Shown here one piece after another: positions 8,950 through 17,784 of a DNA stretch of 64,000 bases (positions within the stretch are counted from its first letter, which is position 1; each line of letters starts with the position of its first letter). The notes below the pieces were generated by a model that was given only the letters and a program-made list of their open reading frames with translations, ran no database searches and was not told the origin of the DNA. This DNA comes from Candidatus Gallipaludibacter merdavium (lineage in GTDB: Bacteria; Bacteroidota; Bacteroidia; Bacteroidales; Paludibacteraceae). The position numbers and the translations under genes are program-made. The stretch is from the NCBI GenBank assembly GCA_017694875.1, contig JADIMG010000004.1, forward strand, positions 37,211-101,210. The letters run 5' to 3'.

Positions 8950-9354
8950 AAGAAAAATCCGTAAGTTTTTGCTTGTCCAATGCGTTTTTTAGAAAGAAAA
9001 GGATTTGGAAGTAGCTTATTTGTAAAGCAAGCCAGAGAGGCAAATAAGAATACACTCATAAATAAAAGTTTTCAACAGGCAGAAAATCCTTCCTCACACC
9101 TCGTTCTTTTTTGACACTTTTCCATGAAATCAGATGTTTTCATGACAAAAATTCACTCCGAGAGGCCAACACATGAGTCGACAGAGTCGGCCGAATGTCG
9201 GCACAAAAGCTGCATGAAAGCTCTTCTGACAAAATGACTCGTCAGACAGGATATTTCTAACAAAATGACAATTCGAGTACAATTCAAATCGATTTCAACA
9301 AGGGGGAAGGAAGTAGTTTTCAACAAAAACTGAACAAGAATCAGACAGCAGAGC
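8950..9354. other. 405-nt non-coding stretch upstream of dnaB with small inverted repeats
   Basis: No supportable gene. Short inverted repeats are present: GCCGA-ATG-TCGGC at 9190-9202 and TCTGAC-N10-GTCAGA at 9235-9256, and the string ACAAAATGAC occurs twice (around 9239 and 9270). No DnaA boxes were found. Function unknown. Confidence 0.35.
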
Positions 9355-9386
9355 TTTTGCTACACCTGATAAAACCCATATCTTTG
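9355..9386 (+). promoter_or_regulatory. dnaB promoter
   Basis: TTTTG at 9355-9359, 19-nt spacer, TATCTTTG at 9379-9386: a full Bacteroidota -33/-7 pair. The start codon at 9404 lies about 18 nt after the -7 box, giving a very short leader. Confidence 0.8.
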
Positions 9387-9403
9387 CACCAAACAAAACT
9401 ACC

Positions 9404-10957
9404 ATGGCAGAATCAGCAAAAAGGAATTACAAGAGAAAAGAGAGTGAGTATGTGCCCATCGGGCCAAACGAATTCGGGAAGTTGCCTCCTCAAGCGCCAG
9501 AGTTGGAAGAAGCCGTATTGGGCGCTATCATGGTGGAACGCGATGCCTACGCAACCGTAGCCGGTTTTCTGCGAGAACAACATTTCTACAAAGAAATACA
9601 CCAATACATTTACCATGCCATCACCTCGCTGTCGAGCAAGCAAGAGCCGGTGGACATGCATACGGTGACGGAACAGCTTCGCAAGGACGGCAAGATAGAG
9701 CAAGTGGGCGGACCATATTATATTGCGTTGCTGACATCGAAAGTATCGTCAGCTGCCCACTTGGAATTTCATGCCCGCATCATTGTGCAGAAATACCTGG
9801 CACGCGAACTGATACGCATTTCTTCTGAAATACAAACAAAGGCTTTTGATGACCGCACGGACATTGACGACCTGATGCAAGAAGCTGAAGGAATGATGTT
9901 TCAAGTTTCGCAACAAAGCATGCAGCGTACCGTGGTGCAAATAGACCCTGTCATCAGCGAAGCCATAGACCGCATCAGACAGGCACAGAAAAGTGATGGT
10001 ACGAGCGGTGTGCCGAGCGGTTTTCATGATTTGGACAAACTAACCTCCGGATGGCAAGCTTCAGACTTGATTATTATCGCTGCCCGTCCAGCCATGGGAA
10101 AAACCGCTTTTGTCTTGTCGATGATGCGCAATATGGCTGTGGATTACAAGCAACCGGTAGCATTGTTTTCGTTGGAAATGTCGAATGTGCAACTGGTCAA
10201 CCGTTTATTGATGAATGTCTGCGAGATTGAAGGCGAAAAAATCAAAAACGGTCAGCTGAGCTATCATGAGTGGGCACAGCTGGATGCCAAAGTACAGGAA
10301 TTGTACGGTGCCCCCATCTATGTGGACGACACTCCTAGCCTTTCCATATTTGAATTGCGAAGCAAAGCCCGCCGTCTGGCCCGAGAGAAAGGCATCAAAT
10401 GTATCATCATCGACTATTTGCAGTTGATGAACGCAAGCGGTATGAACTTTGGCAGCCGTGAGCAGGAGGTAAGTATGATTTCGCGCTCGTTGAAAGGATT
10501 GGCCAAGGAGTTGAACATACCTATTATAGCCTTGTCACAGCTGAACCGTAGTGTGGAAAACCGTGGTGGAAGCACTACCGGACAAGACACCAAACGCCCA
10601 CAGTTGAGCGACTTGCGTGAATCGGGAGCCATAGAGCAAGATGCCGATATGGTATGCTTCATCCACCGTCCGGAATACTACCGGATTACAGAAGGGCCCA
10701 ATGGTGAGGATTTACGCGGCAAGGCCTATATCATTGTGGCCAAGCACCGTAATGGTGCAACAGACGATGTATTGCTACGCTTCAAGAACATCTATGCAAA
10801 ATTCATGAACATTGAAGATGGAGACGAGAACCCTTATGCCACCTTCAGGTCGAAGCTAAACAACAACACTTCCGGCATGAAAGGAAATACGGGTGGAATT
10901 AACCAAATGCCGGAAATGCCCGATTATGGCATTGGGAACGACAATCCGCCATTTTAG
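9404..10957 (+). CDS. dnaB: Replicative DNA helicase DnaB
   Basis: A 517-residue hexameric 5'-3' helicase of the replication fork. The N-terminal DnaB domain covers about residues 28-135 (LPPQAPELEEAVLGAIM opening), followed by a linker and a RecA-like C-terminal domain with Walker A ARPAMGKTAF at 227-236, CIIIDYLQLM as Walker B, and the SQLNRSVENR motif and arginine-finger region further on. It loads with DnaC/DnaG-type partners at the origin. The start is set by the promoter just upstream. Residues after 485 are a low-complexity tail. Full length, no intein. Confidence 0.96.
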   Translation: MAESAKRNYKRKESEYVPIGPNEFGKLPPQAPELEEAVLGAIMVERDAYATVAGFLREQHFYKEIHQYIYHAITSLSSKQEPVDMHTVTEQLRKDGKIEQVGGPYYIALLTSKVSSAAHLEFHARIIVQKYLARELIRISSEIQTKAFDDRTDIDDLMQEAEGMMFQVSQQSMQRTVVQIDPVISEAIDRIRQAQKSDGTSGVPSGFHDLDKLTSGWQASDLIIIAARPAMGKTAFVLSMMRNMAVDYKQPVALFSLEMSNVQLVNRLLMNVCEIEGEKIKNGQLSYHEWAQLDAKVQELYGAPIYVDDTPSLSIFELRSKARRLAREKGIKCIIIDYLQLMNASGMNFGSREQEVSMISRSLKGLAKELNIPIIALSQLNRSVENRGGSTTGQDTKRPQLSDLRESGAIEQDADMVCFIHRPEYYRITEGPNGEDLRGKAYIIVAKHRNGATDDVLLRFKNIYAKFMNIEDGDENPYATFRSKLNNNTSGMKGNTGGINQMPEMPDYGIGNDNPPF

Positions 10958-10976
10958 CATATGGGATTTCATGGCA

Positions 10977-11007
10977 TTGCGTAATACAATAAAAAAGTAT
11001 ATCTTTG
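10977..11007 (+). promoter_or_regulatory. rpsA promoter
   Basis: TTG at 10977-10979, 20-nt spacer and TATCTTTG at 11000-11007, a strong -33/-7 pair. It implies a leader of about 80 nt before the rpsA start. Confidence 0.75.
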
Positions 11008-11054
11008 CAGCCGCATTATCAAAATGCAGTTAGTTCACTTAATGTTTAACCCGT

Positions 11055-11072
11055 CGGAGGGGCAACTTTCCG
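11055..11072 (+). promoter_or_regulatory. Hairpin in the rpsA 5' leader
   Basis: CGGAGG (11055-11060) pairs with TTTCCG (11067-11072) around the loop GGCAAC, in the untranslated leader 24 nt before the rpsA start. Ribosomal protein S1 often represses its own translation, so this is a candidate autoregulatory site. The stem has two G.U pairs and has not been tested by covariation. Confidence 0.4.
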
Positions 11073-11096
11073 GCATAATTTCAAAAAATTCCACTA

Positions 11097-12962
11097 ATGG
11101 AAGAAAACAAAGAAAACATCGTTGAAGATGTAAAAAAGCCAGTAGTACCTGGTGATTTCGATTGGGATGCTTATGAGAAAGGCGACACTTTAACCAGCCA
11201 ATCAAAAGAGGAGCTGACCAAATTGTATGACAAAACATTGAATGCCATCAAGGACAAAGAAGTTGTTGAAGGCACAGTAATCTCCATCAACAAACGTGAG
11301 GTTGTTGTAAATGTAGGTTACAAATCAGACGGAATCGTACCTATGAGTGAGTTCCGTTACAATCCCGATTTGAAAGTTGGTGACAAGGTTGAGGTTTATG
11401 TAGAAAACCAGGAAGACAAGAAAGGTCAATTGATTTTGTCTCACAAGCAAGCACGCGCATCACGTTCTTGGGAGCGCGTAAATGCTGCTTTGGAGAACGA
11501 CGAAATAGTAACCGGTTACATCAAATGCCGTACGAAAGGCGGTATGATTGTAGACATATTTGGAATCGAGGCATTCTTGCCAGGTTCACAAATTGACGTT
11601 AAACCTATCCGTGATTACGATGTATTTGTAGGCAAGACCATGGAATTCAAGATTGTCAAGATCAATCAGGAATTCAAGAATGTAGTTGTTTCACACAAGG
11701 CATTGATTGAAGCTGAACTGGAACAACAGAAACAGGAAATCATGAGCCGTCTGCAAAAAGGTCAGGTATTGGAAGGAACCGTTAAGAACATCACTTCCTA
11801 TGGTGCATTTATCGACTTGGGTGGTGTTGACGGTTTGATCCACATTACCGATTTGTCATGGGGTCGTGTATCTCATCCGGAAGACGTTGTTAAGCTTGAC
11901 CAGAAATTGAACGTAGTAGTTCTTGAAGTGGACAACGACGAAAAGAAACGTATTGCTCTTGGCTTGAAACAATTGACTCCTCATCCATGGGATGCTTTGG
12001 ATCCAAACTTGAAGGTTGGCGACAAAGTGAAAGGCAAAGTGGTTGTTATGGCTGATTACGGTGCATTCGTTGAAATTGCTCCAGGTGTAGAAGGTTTGAT
12101 CCACGTATCAGAAATGAGCTGGTCACAACACTTGCGTTCTGCACAAGACTTCTTGAAGGTTGGTGACGAAGTAGAAGCCGTTATCCTGACACTTGACCGT
12201 GAAGAGCGTAAGATGTCTTTGGGTATCAAACAATTGAAACCAGATCCATGGGAAACTGTTGAGACCAAATATGCTGTCGGAACCCGCCACATGGCAAAAG
12301 TTCGCAACTTCACCAATTTCGGTGTATTTGTAGAAATCGAAGAAGGTGTAGATGGTTTAATCCACATTTCCGACTTGTCATGGACCAAGAAAATCAAACA
12401 CCCATCAGAATTCACTCAGATTGGTGCAGAAATCGAAGTACAGGTATTGGAGATTGACAAGGAAAACCGCCGCTTAAGTCTTGGTCACAAGCAATTGGAA
12501 GAAAATCCATGGGGTGTATTGGAAAACACCTTTACAGTTGACAGTGTACATGAGGGAACGATCACAGAAATCAACGACAAGGGTGCCATCATCGCCTTGC
12601 CTTATGGTGTTGAAGGATTCTCTCCATTGAAACAATTGGTAAAAGAAGACGGCAGCCAGGCTAAAGTGGGTGAAACTCTTCCATTCAAGGTAACAGAGTT
12701 CAACAAAGACTCAAAACGTATCATTCTTTCACATGTCCGCACTTACGATGACAGCAAGAAAGAAGAAAACGAGAACAAGAAACGCCGTTCCAAGAAAGAA
12801 GAAAGCCCAGCTACTCCAGCCTTGGAAAAGACCACTTTGGGTGATATCCAATCACTTTCTGAGCTGAAAGAACAGATGGATGCAGCCGCTTTGGAAAAAT
12901 TGGCCGCAAAAGAAGCCAAGAAGGCATCAAAAGCAGCTCCTGAAGCTCCAGCCGCAGAATAA
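11097..12962 (+). CDS. rpsA: 30S ribosomal protein S1
   Basis: A 621-residue protein with six S1 (OB-fold) RNA-binding repeats, recognisable by repeated [20 protein letters not shown]-like cores (around residues 230, 315, 400) and the [20 protein letters not shown] first repeat near 55. S1 unfolds mRNA on the 30S subunit; in Bacteroidota, where mRNAs lack Shine-Dalgarno sequences, it is thought to matter greatly for initiation. An acidic/lysine-rich tail rich in Ala and Glu follows residue 555. Own promoter, leader hairpin and terminator make it a single-gene unit. Confidence 0.95.
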   Translation: [621 protein letters not shown]

Positions 12963-12986
12963 AACATTAATATGTTAGCAATAAGC

Positions 12987-13020
12987 AAAGGCGAACGTCC
13001 CTTCAAGGCCGTTCGCCTTT
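12987..13020 (+). terminator. rpsA terminator
   Basis: AAAGGCGAACG (12987-12997) and CGTTCGCCTTT (13010-13020) form a perfect 11-bp stem with a 12-nt loop, followed by CATTTTG. Rho-independent terminator 24 nt after rpsA. Confidence 0.85.
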
Positions 13021-13115
13021 CATTTTGTCAAAAGGCACAACCACATCAATTACACACAAATTCCACTGAATCACAATCGCTTGTCCGCATATTTTATTAA
13101 GAGGGTGGCATTTTG

Positions 13116-13146
13116 TTGTAAAATAGAAATATATTTCCTACCTTTG
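13116..13146 (+). promoter_or_regulatory. Promoter of the Lrp/AsnC-trpS unit
   Basis: TTG at 13116-13118, 20-nt spacer, TACCTTTG at 13139-13146. Confidence 0.7.
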
Positions 13147-13178
13147 TCAATCGAAAACTCAAATAACCCAAAAACATT

Positions 13179-13646
13179 ATGGAAAAAACGATTGATGAAC
13201 TGGACCGTAGCATTCTACGCATCATCACCAAGAATGCTCGTATACCTTTTAAAGATGTAGCTGACGAATGCGGCGTATCAAGAGCAGCAGTGCACCAGCG
13301 CGTACAACGTCTGATAGAATTAGGCGTTATAACCGGCTCAAGCTACAATGTCAACCCGAAATGCTTAGGTTACCAAATGTGTGCATATGTAGGCATTATA
13401 CTCGAAAAGGGTTCCATGTACAAAGATGTGATTGAAGCCCTGGACAACATTCCAGAAATCATCGAATCACAATATACATTAGGAGCGTATTCCATATTAG
13501 TCAAGCTTTACGCGCGCAACGACGAACACCTGATGCGTTTGCTGAATGGCCAAATTCAAAGTATTCCCGGCGTAGCTTCAACAGAAACCCTGGTTTCGCT
13601 GGACCAGCGCATCAAACGTCAAATCCCCATTGAATTGAATAGATAG
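13179..13646 (+). CDS. Lrp/AsnC family transcriptional regulator
   Basis: A 155-residue regulator: an N-terminal winged-helix domain (about 3-62, with the ELDRSILRIITKNARIPFKD opening and VSRAAVHQRVQRL recognition helix) and a C-terminal RAM/AsnC ligand-binding domain (about 70-150). Such proteins form octamers that sense amino acids. The gene begins an apparent two-gene unit, 20 nt ahead of trpS, so it may respond to an amino acid and affect tryptophan charging or simply be cotranscribed. Regulated targets are not visible in the window. Confidence 0.92.
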   Translation: MEKTIDELDRSILRIITKNARIPFKDVADECGVSRAAVHQRVQRLIELGVITGSSYNVNPKCLGYQMCAYVGIILEKGSMYKDVIEALDNIPEIIESQYTLGAYSILVKLYARNDEHLMRLLNGQIQSIPGVASTETLVSLDQRIKRQIPIELNR

Positions 13647-13666
13647 AGTAAAAGAAACAAATTGGC

Positions 13667-14653
13667 ATGGAAACAGTAGTAAGCGGCATTCGTCCGACTG
13701 GAAATCTGCACCTCGGCAATTATTTCGGTGCAGTAAAAAGTTTCATCAAAATGCAGGAAGACTATAACTGTTTTTTCTTTATAGCAGACTGGCATTCACT
13801 GACAACACATCCTCATCCCGAAAATATCCGTAAAAGTGTAAAAACCATTTTGGCAGAATATCTGGCCTGCGGCATTGACCCGGAAAAGGCCACTATATAT
13901 GTGCAAAGTGACGTGAGGGAAGTTGTGGAACTATATTTATACTTCAACATGAACGCCTATTTGGGTGAACTGGAAAGGGTTACATCGTTTAAAGAGAAAG
14001 TGCGTAAACAACCGGACAACGTAAATGCGGGCCTACTCACCTATCCTACTCTGATGGCCGCCGACATACTGATTCATCACGCCCATAAAGTGCCTGTTGG
14101 CAAAGACCAGGAGCAGAACATGGAAATGGCGCGGAAATTTGCGCGCAGATTCAACACCATTTACAACGTTGAATATTTCAAGGAACCAGCCTCGTTCCAT
14201 TTTTCGGAAAAAGCCATCAAGATACCAGGCTTGGACGGTTCGGGAAAGATGGGTAAAAGCGAAGGCAACGCCATCTATTTGATTGATGATGAAACCACTA
14301 TCCGCAAAAAGGTAATGAAAGCTGTAACTGACAGCGGTCCTACCGTTCCCAACAGTGAGAAACCGGATGTCATCCAAAACCTTTTCACGTTGATGGAAGT
14401 TGTATCAGACCCTTCCACCTTAGCCTACTTCAATGAGCAATACAACAATTGCGCTATCCGCTATGGTGACATGAAAAAGCAGTTGGCAGCAGACATTAAC
14501 CAGTTTTGCGCCCCTATCCGCGAACGTATAGTGGATTTAAGCCAAAACAACGCATACATGGAAAAAGTGGCACGTGAAGGCGCAGAACGTGCTCGTGAGA
14601 GTGCAGCAAAGACACTGAGAGAAGTGAGGGAAATTATCGGTTTTAGAGCATAA
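13667..14653 (+). CDS. trpS: Tryptophan--tRNA ligase
   Basis: A 328-residue class I aminoacyl-tRNA synthetase. The HIGH-equivalent signature is TGNLHLGNYFG near residues 11-21 and the KMSKS-equivalent is GKMGKSEGN near 192-200. It activates tryptophan with ATP and charges tRNA-Trp in the cytoplasm. Length is typical. It follows the Lrp/AsnC regulator by 20 nt and is ended by a strong hairpin at 14685-14722. Confidence 0.96.
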   Translation: METVVSGIRPTGNLHLGNYFGAVKSFIKMQEDYNCFFFIADWHSLTTHPHPENIRKSVKTILAEYLACGIDPEKATIYVQSDVREVVELYLYFNMNAYLGELERVTSFKEKVRKQPDNVNAGLLTYPTLMAADILIHHAHKVPVGKDQEQNMEMARKFARRFNTIYNVEYFKEPASFHFSEKAIKIPGLDGSGKMGKSEGNAIYLIDDETTIRKKVMKAVTDSGPTVPNSEKPDVIQNLFTLMEVVSDPSTLAYFNEQYNNCAIRYGDMKKQLAADINQFCAPIRERIVDLSQNNAYMEKVAREGAERARESAAKTLREVREIIGFRA

Positions 14654-14684
14654 TACCCCCTTTCTCATTCCAACATATTCCCCT

Positions 14685-14722
14685 ACAACCGCACGGCAAT
14701 GTTAACATGTCCGTGCGGTTGT
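14685..14722 (+). terminator. trpS terminator
   Basis: ACAACCGCACGG (14685-14696) and CCGTGCGGTTGT (14711-14722) form a perfect 12-bp stem with a 14-nt loop, then GTTAATC. Confidence 0.75.
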
Positions 14723-14787
14723 GTTAATCATGGGTGTACAGGTGTGCATGGCATGATTATTGAATCTGTTTCAAAAAAACTCCGATT

Positions 14788-16215
14788 ATGAAAACACGTA
14801 TTATTTTATTCATCTTTATGGCGGTTGTCACCTTGCATGCAACGGCACAGGCGTTTATAGATGACATCTATTATACTCCTGCCGACGCGACCAAGGCAGC
14901 CCAAACACCAAAAGCAAAAGTAAAAAACGGCGCTAAAGAAATTATTTTCATTGGCGACACCCCTGTTGCTGCCAATACGACAGATACTCTTGACGCTGCC
15001 AGTACTGCCGCATTACAAGCCAGCAACTCTGCAACGACACAAGCAGGCGATACCATTGAACTGAGTGAAGGAACTTATTTGAATGGCTTTAACGGCTCTG
15101 TATCTGATATGGAATATGCCCAACGCATATACCGTTTCCACAATCCACGTTTGTCGATTCACATAAGTGACCCGGCGTATACCGATATATACTTCCTGGA
15201 CGAAAGTTTATGGAACGTATACATTGACCCATACAATTACGCTTATGTTACTCCGACGTGGACCAATCCGTATTATTTTGACTACATGTATCGTCCTTAT
15301 TCTTATGGTAACTGGGCATGGATGTACAATCCATACGGTTTCTGGGGCTGGGACAGCTATTGGGGCTGGAACAGCTATTGGGGATTTTACGCCGGTTGGG
15401 GCTATCCGTATTATTGGGGAGGCTGGTACGACCCATTTTTCGGGTATCCATATTGGCCTCATTGGCATCACCCTCATCATGGCCCGTATTATGACCACTA
15501 TGCCTATAACAGCGAAGGACAGAGCAGACGTTTAAACGGCACGCGTGTAAGCAGTAGCGTTGACAGAAATGCAGCTGTATTAAACAATCGTACATCGTAT
15601 AGACAGGCTTCCCATACAACGTTGAGCAGCAACCGTGTATCCGGTACTAACCGCATTAGTACGGGTACATCCAACACCCGTCGAGCTGGAAGCATATCCA
15701 CAGGTACGGCCAGCAGCAGTAGCAGACGTCTGGCTGCAACGAGCAGCAGTCAATCGAACCGTATCAATACGGCATCACGTACGGCCAACAATAGCAGCTA
15801 CAGCAGCAACAGCCGCCGTAGTGCTACCAGCAGTGCCAATATTTCCGCTACGACAGGAAGAAGCGGAAGTTCCGCAGTAAGCAGCTATATGCGTAGCCAA
15901 TCGGTAAATGGATATCGCACAAGCAGCAGTAGCAGTTACAGTACGCCTTACAGAACTTCCAGCACGAGAAGCAATTCGACGTACAGTCCAAACAGGAGCA
16001 GCAGTTCACGTAGCAGCAGTAGCAGTTATACGCCAAGGAGTTCATCCTCCTACCGCTCTAACAGTTCGTCTTCCTACCGCTCCAGTAGTCCATCCTACCG
16101 TTCCAGCAGCTCCTCGTTCCGTTCCAGCGGCTCGTCATACTCTGGCAGTCGTTCGTCGTACTCGGGTAGCCGCTCATCTGGCGGCAGCAGCCGTAGCTCA
16201 GGTAGCAGACGTTAA
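14788..16215 (+). CDS. Secreted low-complexity protein (Tyr/Trp-rich centre, Ser/Arg-rich tail)
   Basis: A 475-residue protein with a signal peptide (MKTRIILFIFMAVVTLHATA). I do not recognise a catalytic domain. Three zones are visible: residues 20-140 of ordinary composition; about 145-245 extremely rich in Tyr, Trp, Gly, Pro and His (WGWDSYWGWNSYWGFYAGWG and similar); and about 250-475 of Ser, Arg, Thr, Tyr and Asn with SSSSYRSSS-like repeats. Similar serine-rich proteins in Bacteroides have been labelled vitellogenin-like without functional support. It starts an operon with the FadL-like porin 33 nt downstream, so it is probably exported with or attached to the outer membrane. Confidence 0.75.
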   Translation: MKTRIILFIFMAVVTLHATAQAFIDDIYYTPADATKAAQTPKAKVKNGAKEIIFIGDTPVAANTTDTLDAASTAALQASNSATTQAGDTIELSEGTYLNGFNGSVSDMEYAQRIYRFHNPRLSIHISDPAYTDIYFLDESLWNVYIDPYNYAYVTPTWTNPYYFDYMYRPYSYGNWAWMYNPYGFWGWDSYWGWNSYWGFYAGWGYPYYWGGWYDPFFGYPYWPHWHHPHHGPYYDHYAYNSEGQSRRLNGTRVSSSVDRNAAVLNNRTSYRQASHTTLSSNRVSGTNRISTGTSNTRRAGSISTGTASSSSRRLAATSSSQSNRINTASRTANNSSYSSNSRRSATSSANISATTGRSGSSAVSSYMRSQSVNGYRTSSSSSYSTPYRTSSTRSNSTYSPNRSSSSRSSSSSYTPRSSSSYRSNSSSSYRSSSPSYRSSSSSFRSSGSSYSGSRSSYSGSRSSGGSSRSSGSRR

Positions 16216-16248
16216 CCAATAGTCGAACTTGAATAAAAACAGAATACA

Positions 16249-17784
16249 ATGAAAAAAACAGCAATCATATTAGGTATAAGTGTATTATCCGGCTTTAGTC
16301 TTCTTGCTCAAGACGCTTTCGATGCTGTGAAGATGAGCAGTTATGACATTAAGGGTTCAGCCCGTTATATGAGTATGGGTGGTGCCTTTGTATCATTAGG
16401 CGGCGACGCTACTGCTATACAGGACAACCCTGCCGCATTAGGTGTATTCCGTTCTTCGGAAATAGCATTGTCGCTCAATTATGACTACACCCGCTCCAAC
16501 AGCCAATGGAACGGCAACGGCAGTTTTGGTATATTGGATAACTTCACGGCCAATCAAACCAATATTGTATTGAATATCAGTCCTTACGGAAAAACGAAAG
16601 GTTTGGTTTCCCATAGCTTCGGATTTGGCTATAATCGAGTTAAAAACTTCAACAGAATACTCTCCGCTGAATCAAAAACCGGTGTAAACACATCACTTAC
16701 CGATAATATGAGTGCTTATGCCAATGGCAACAACAATCCATTGATTCCTGAAGCCTTCCTGGAAGGAAACGAGCCTTATAACAACGAAGAAATAGGATGG
16801 CTATCCATATTAGGATATGATGCAGGACTGATGCACTATGATACCACACGAGTTTCCAGCAACAACCCATGGGTATCTACCTTATCACCTGGAGAAACTG
16901 TACAACCCTACCAAAAACTGCTAGAACGCGGTTATATCGACCAATATAACTTTGCGTGGGGTGGCAACATCAACAACCGTTATTATATCGGTATAGGAAT
17001 CAACCTGTTGGATGCTGAATACAGTTTATCATCCGTTTACGGCGAAACCTTCTCTGCAACACGAGGCGGACAGTTCAGTCTTGACAATTACCTAAGAACA
17101 AGCGGATTAGGATTTAATGCCAATTTCGGTTTCATTGCCAATCCTGTCAATTTCTTGCGTATAGGTGCTTCCTTCCAGACTCCTACCGTATGGAACTTTA
17201 CGGATTTGAGCAACGGTAACCTGAACAATAGACACCAAACGCCAGACTGGGTACAGGATTACCGGTTGCATACGCCCTTGAAAGTTAATGCAGGTGCTTC
17301 GTTCCTATTTGGGAAACTCGGTCTTGTCAGTTTGGAATACGAATACAATAATATCAGAGGGACTCAGCTATTGTCAAATATAGGTGACTCACAAAGCTAT
17401 TCTTTGCCTAACCAGGACATGAGGGAGATGTTTAACGACATGCACCGCATAAAATTAGGCGCAGAATTCTGGGTAATGAAAAACCTTGCCCTCAGAGCAG
17501 GTTATGTATATCAAACTTCGACTACAAAAGATGATGCATGCCGCTACATGCTAATAAATTCAACCCGTACGGATACCTATTATTCCATTATGGGAGATGC
17601 ACATTACGCCAGCGCCGGCATCGGTTACAGAAACAGTTTCTTCTTTGCCGATTTAGCTTACCAATATAGGGTCATCAATGAAAGTATTTATCCCTATGAA
17701 AATTTATCGGGAGGTACACTCAACCCTATCTTGGCACAAACAGAACGCCACAGCGCTGTATTTTCATTCGGTTTTAAATTTTAA
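16249..17784 (+). CDS. OmpP1/FadL/TodX family outer-membrane protein
   Basis: A 511-residue beta-barrel: signal peptide 1-20 (ending SLLAQ), then the family-type N-terminal segment SARYMSMGGAFVSLGGDATA with IQDNPAALGVF, and alternating barrel strands to a terminal SFGFKF. FadL-family proteins let hydrophobic compounds pass the outer membrane. Bacteroides relatives are often called hemin receptors without proof. It follows the low-complexity secreted protein by 33 nt and its last 21 bp overlap the convergent ABC ATPase gene. Confidence 0.85.
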   Translation: MKKTAIILGISVLSGFSLLAQDAFDAVKMSSYDIKGSARYMSMGGAFVSLGGDATAIQDNPAALGVFRSSEIALSLNYDYTRSNSQWNGNGSFGILDNFTANQTNIVLNISPYGKTKGLVSHSFGFGYNRVKNFNRILSAESKTGVNTSLTDNMSAYANGNNNPLIPEAFLEGNEPYNNEEIGWLSILGYDAGLMHYDTTRVSSNNPWVSTLSPGETVQPYQKLLERGYIDQYNFAWGGNINNRYYIGIGINLLDAEYSLSSVYGETFSATRGGQFSLDNYLRTSGLGFNANFGFIANPVNFLRIGASFQTPTVWNFTDLSNGNLNNRHQTPDWVQDYRLHTPLKVNAGASFLFGKLGLVSLEYEYNNIRGTQLLSNIGDSQSYSLPNQDMREMFNDMHRIKLGAEFWVMKNLALRAGYVYQTSTTKDDACRYMLINSTRTDTYYSIMGDAHYASAGIGYRNSFFFADLAYQYRVINESIYPYENLSGGTLNPILAQTERHSAVFSFGFKF

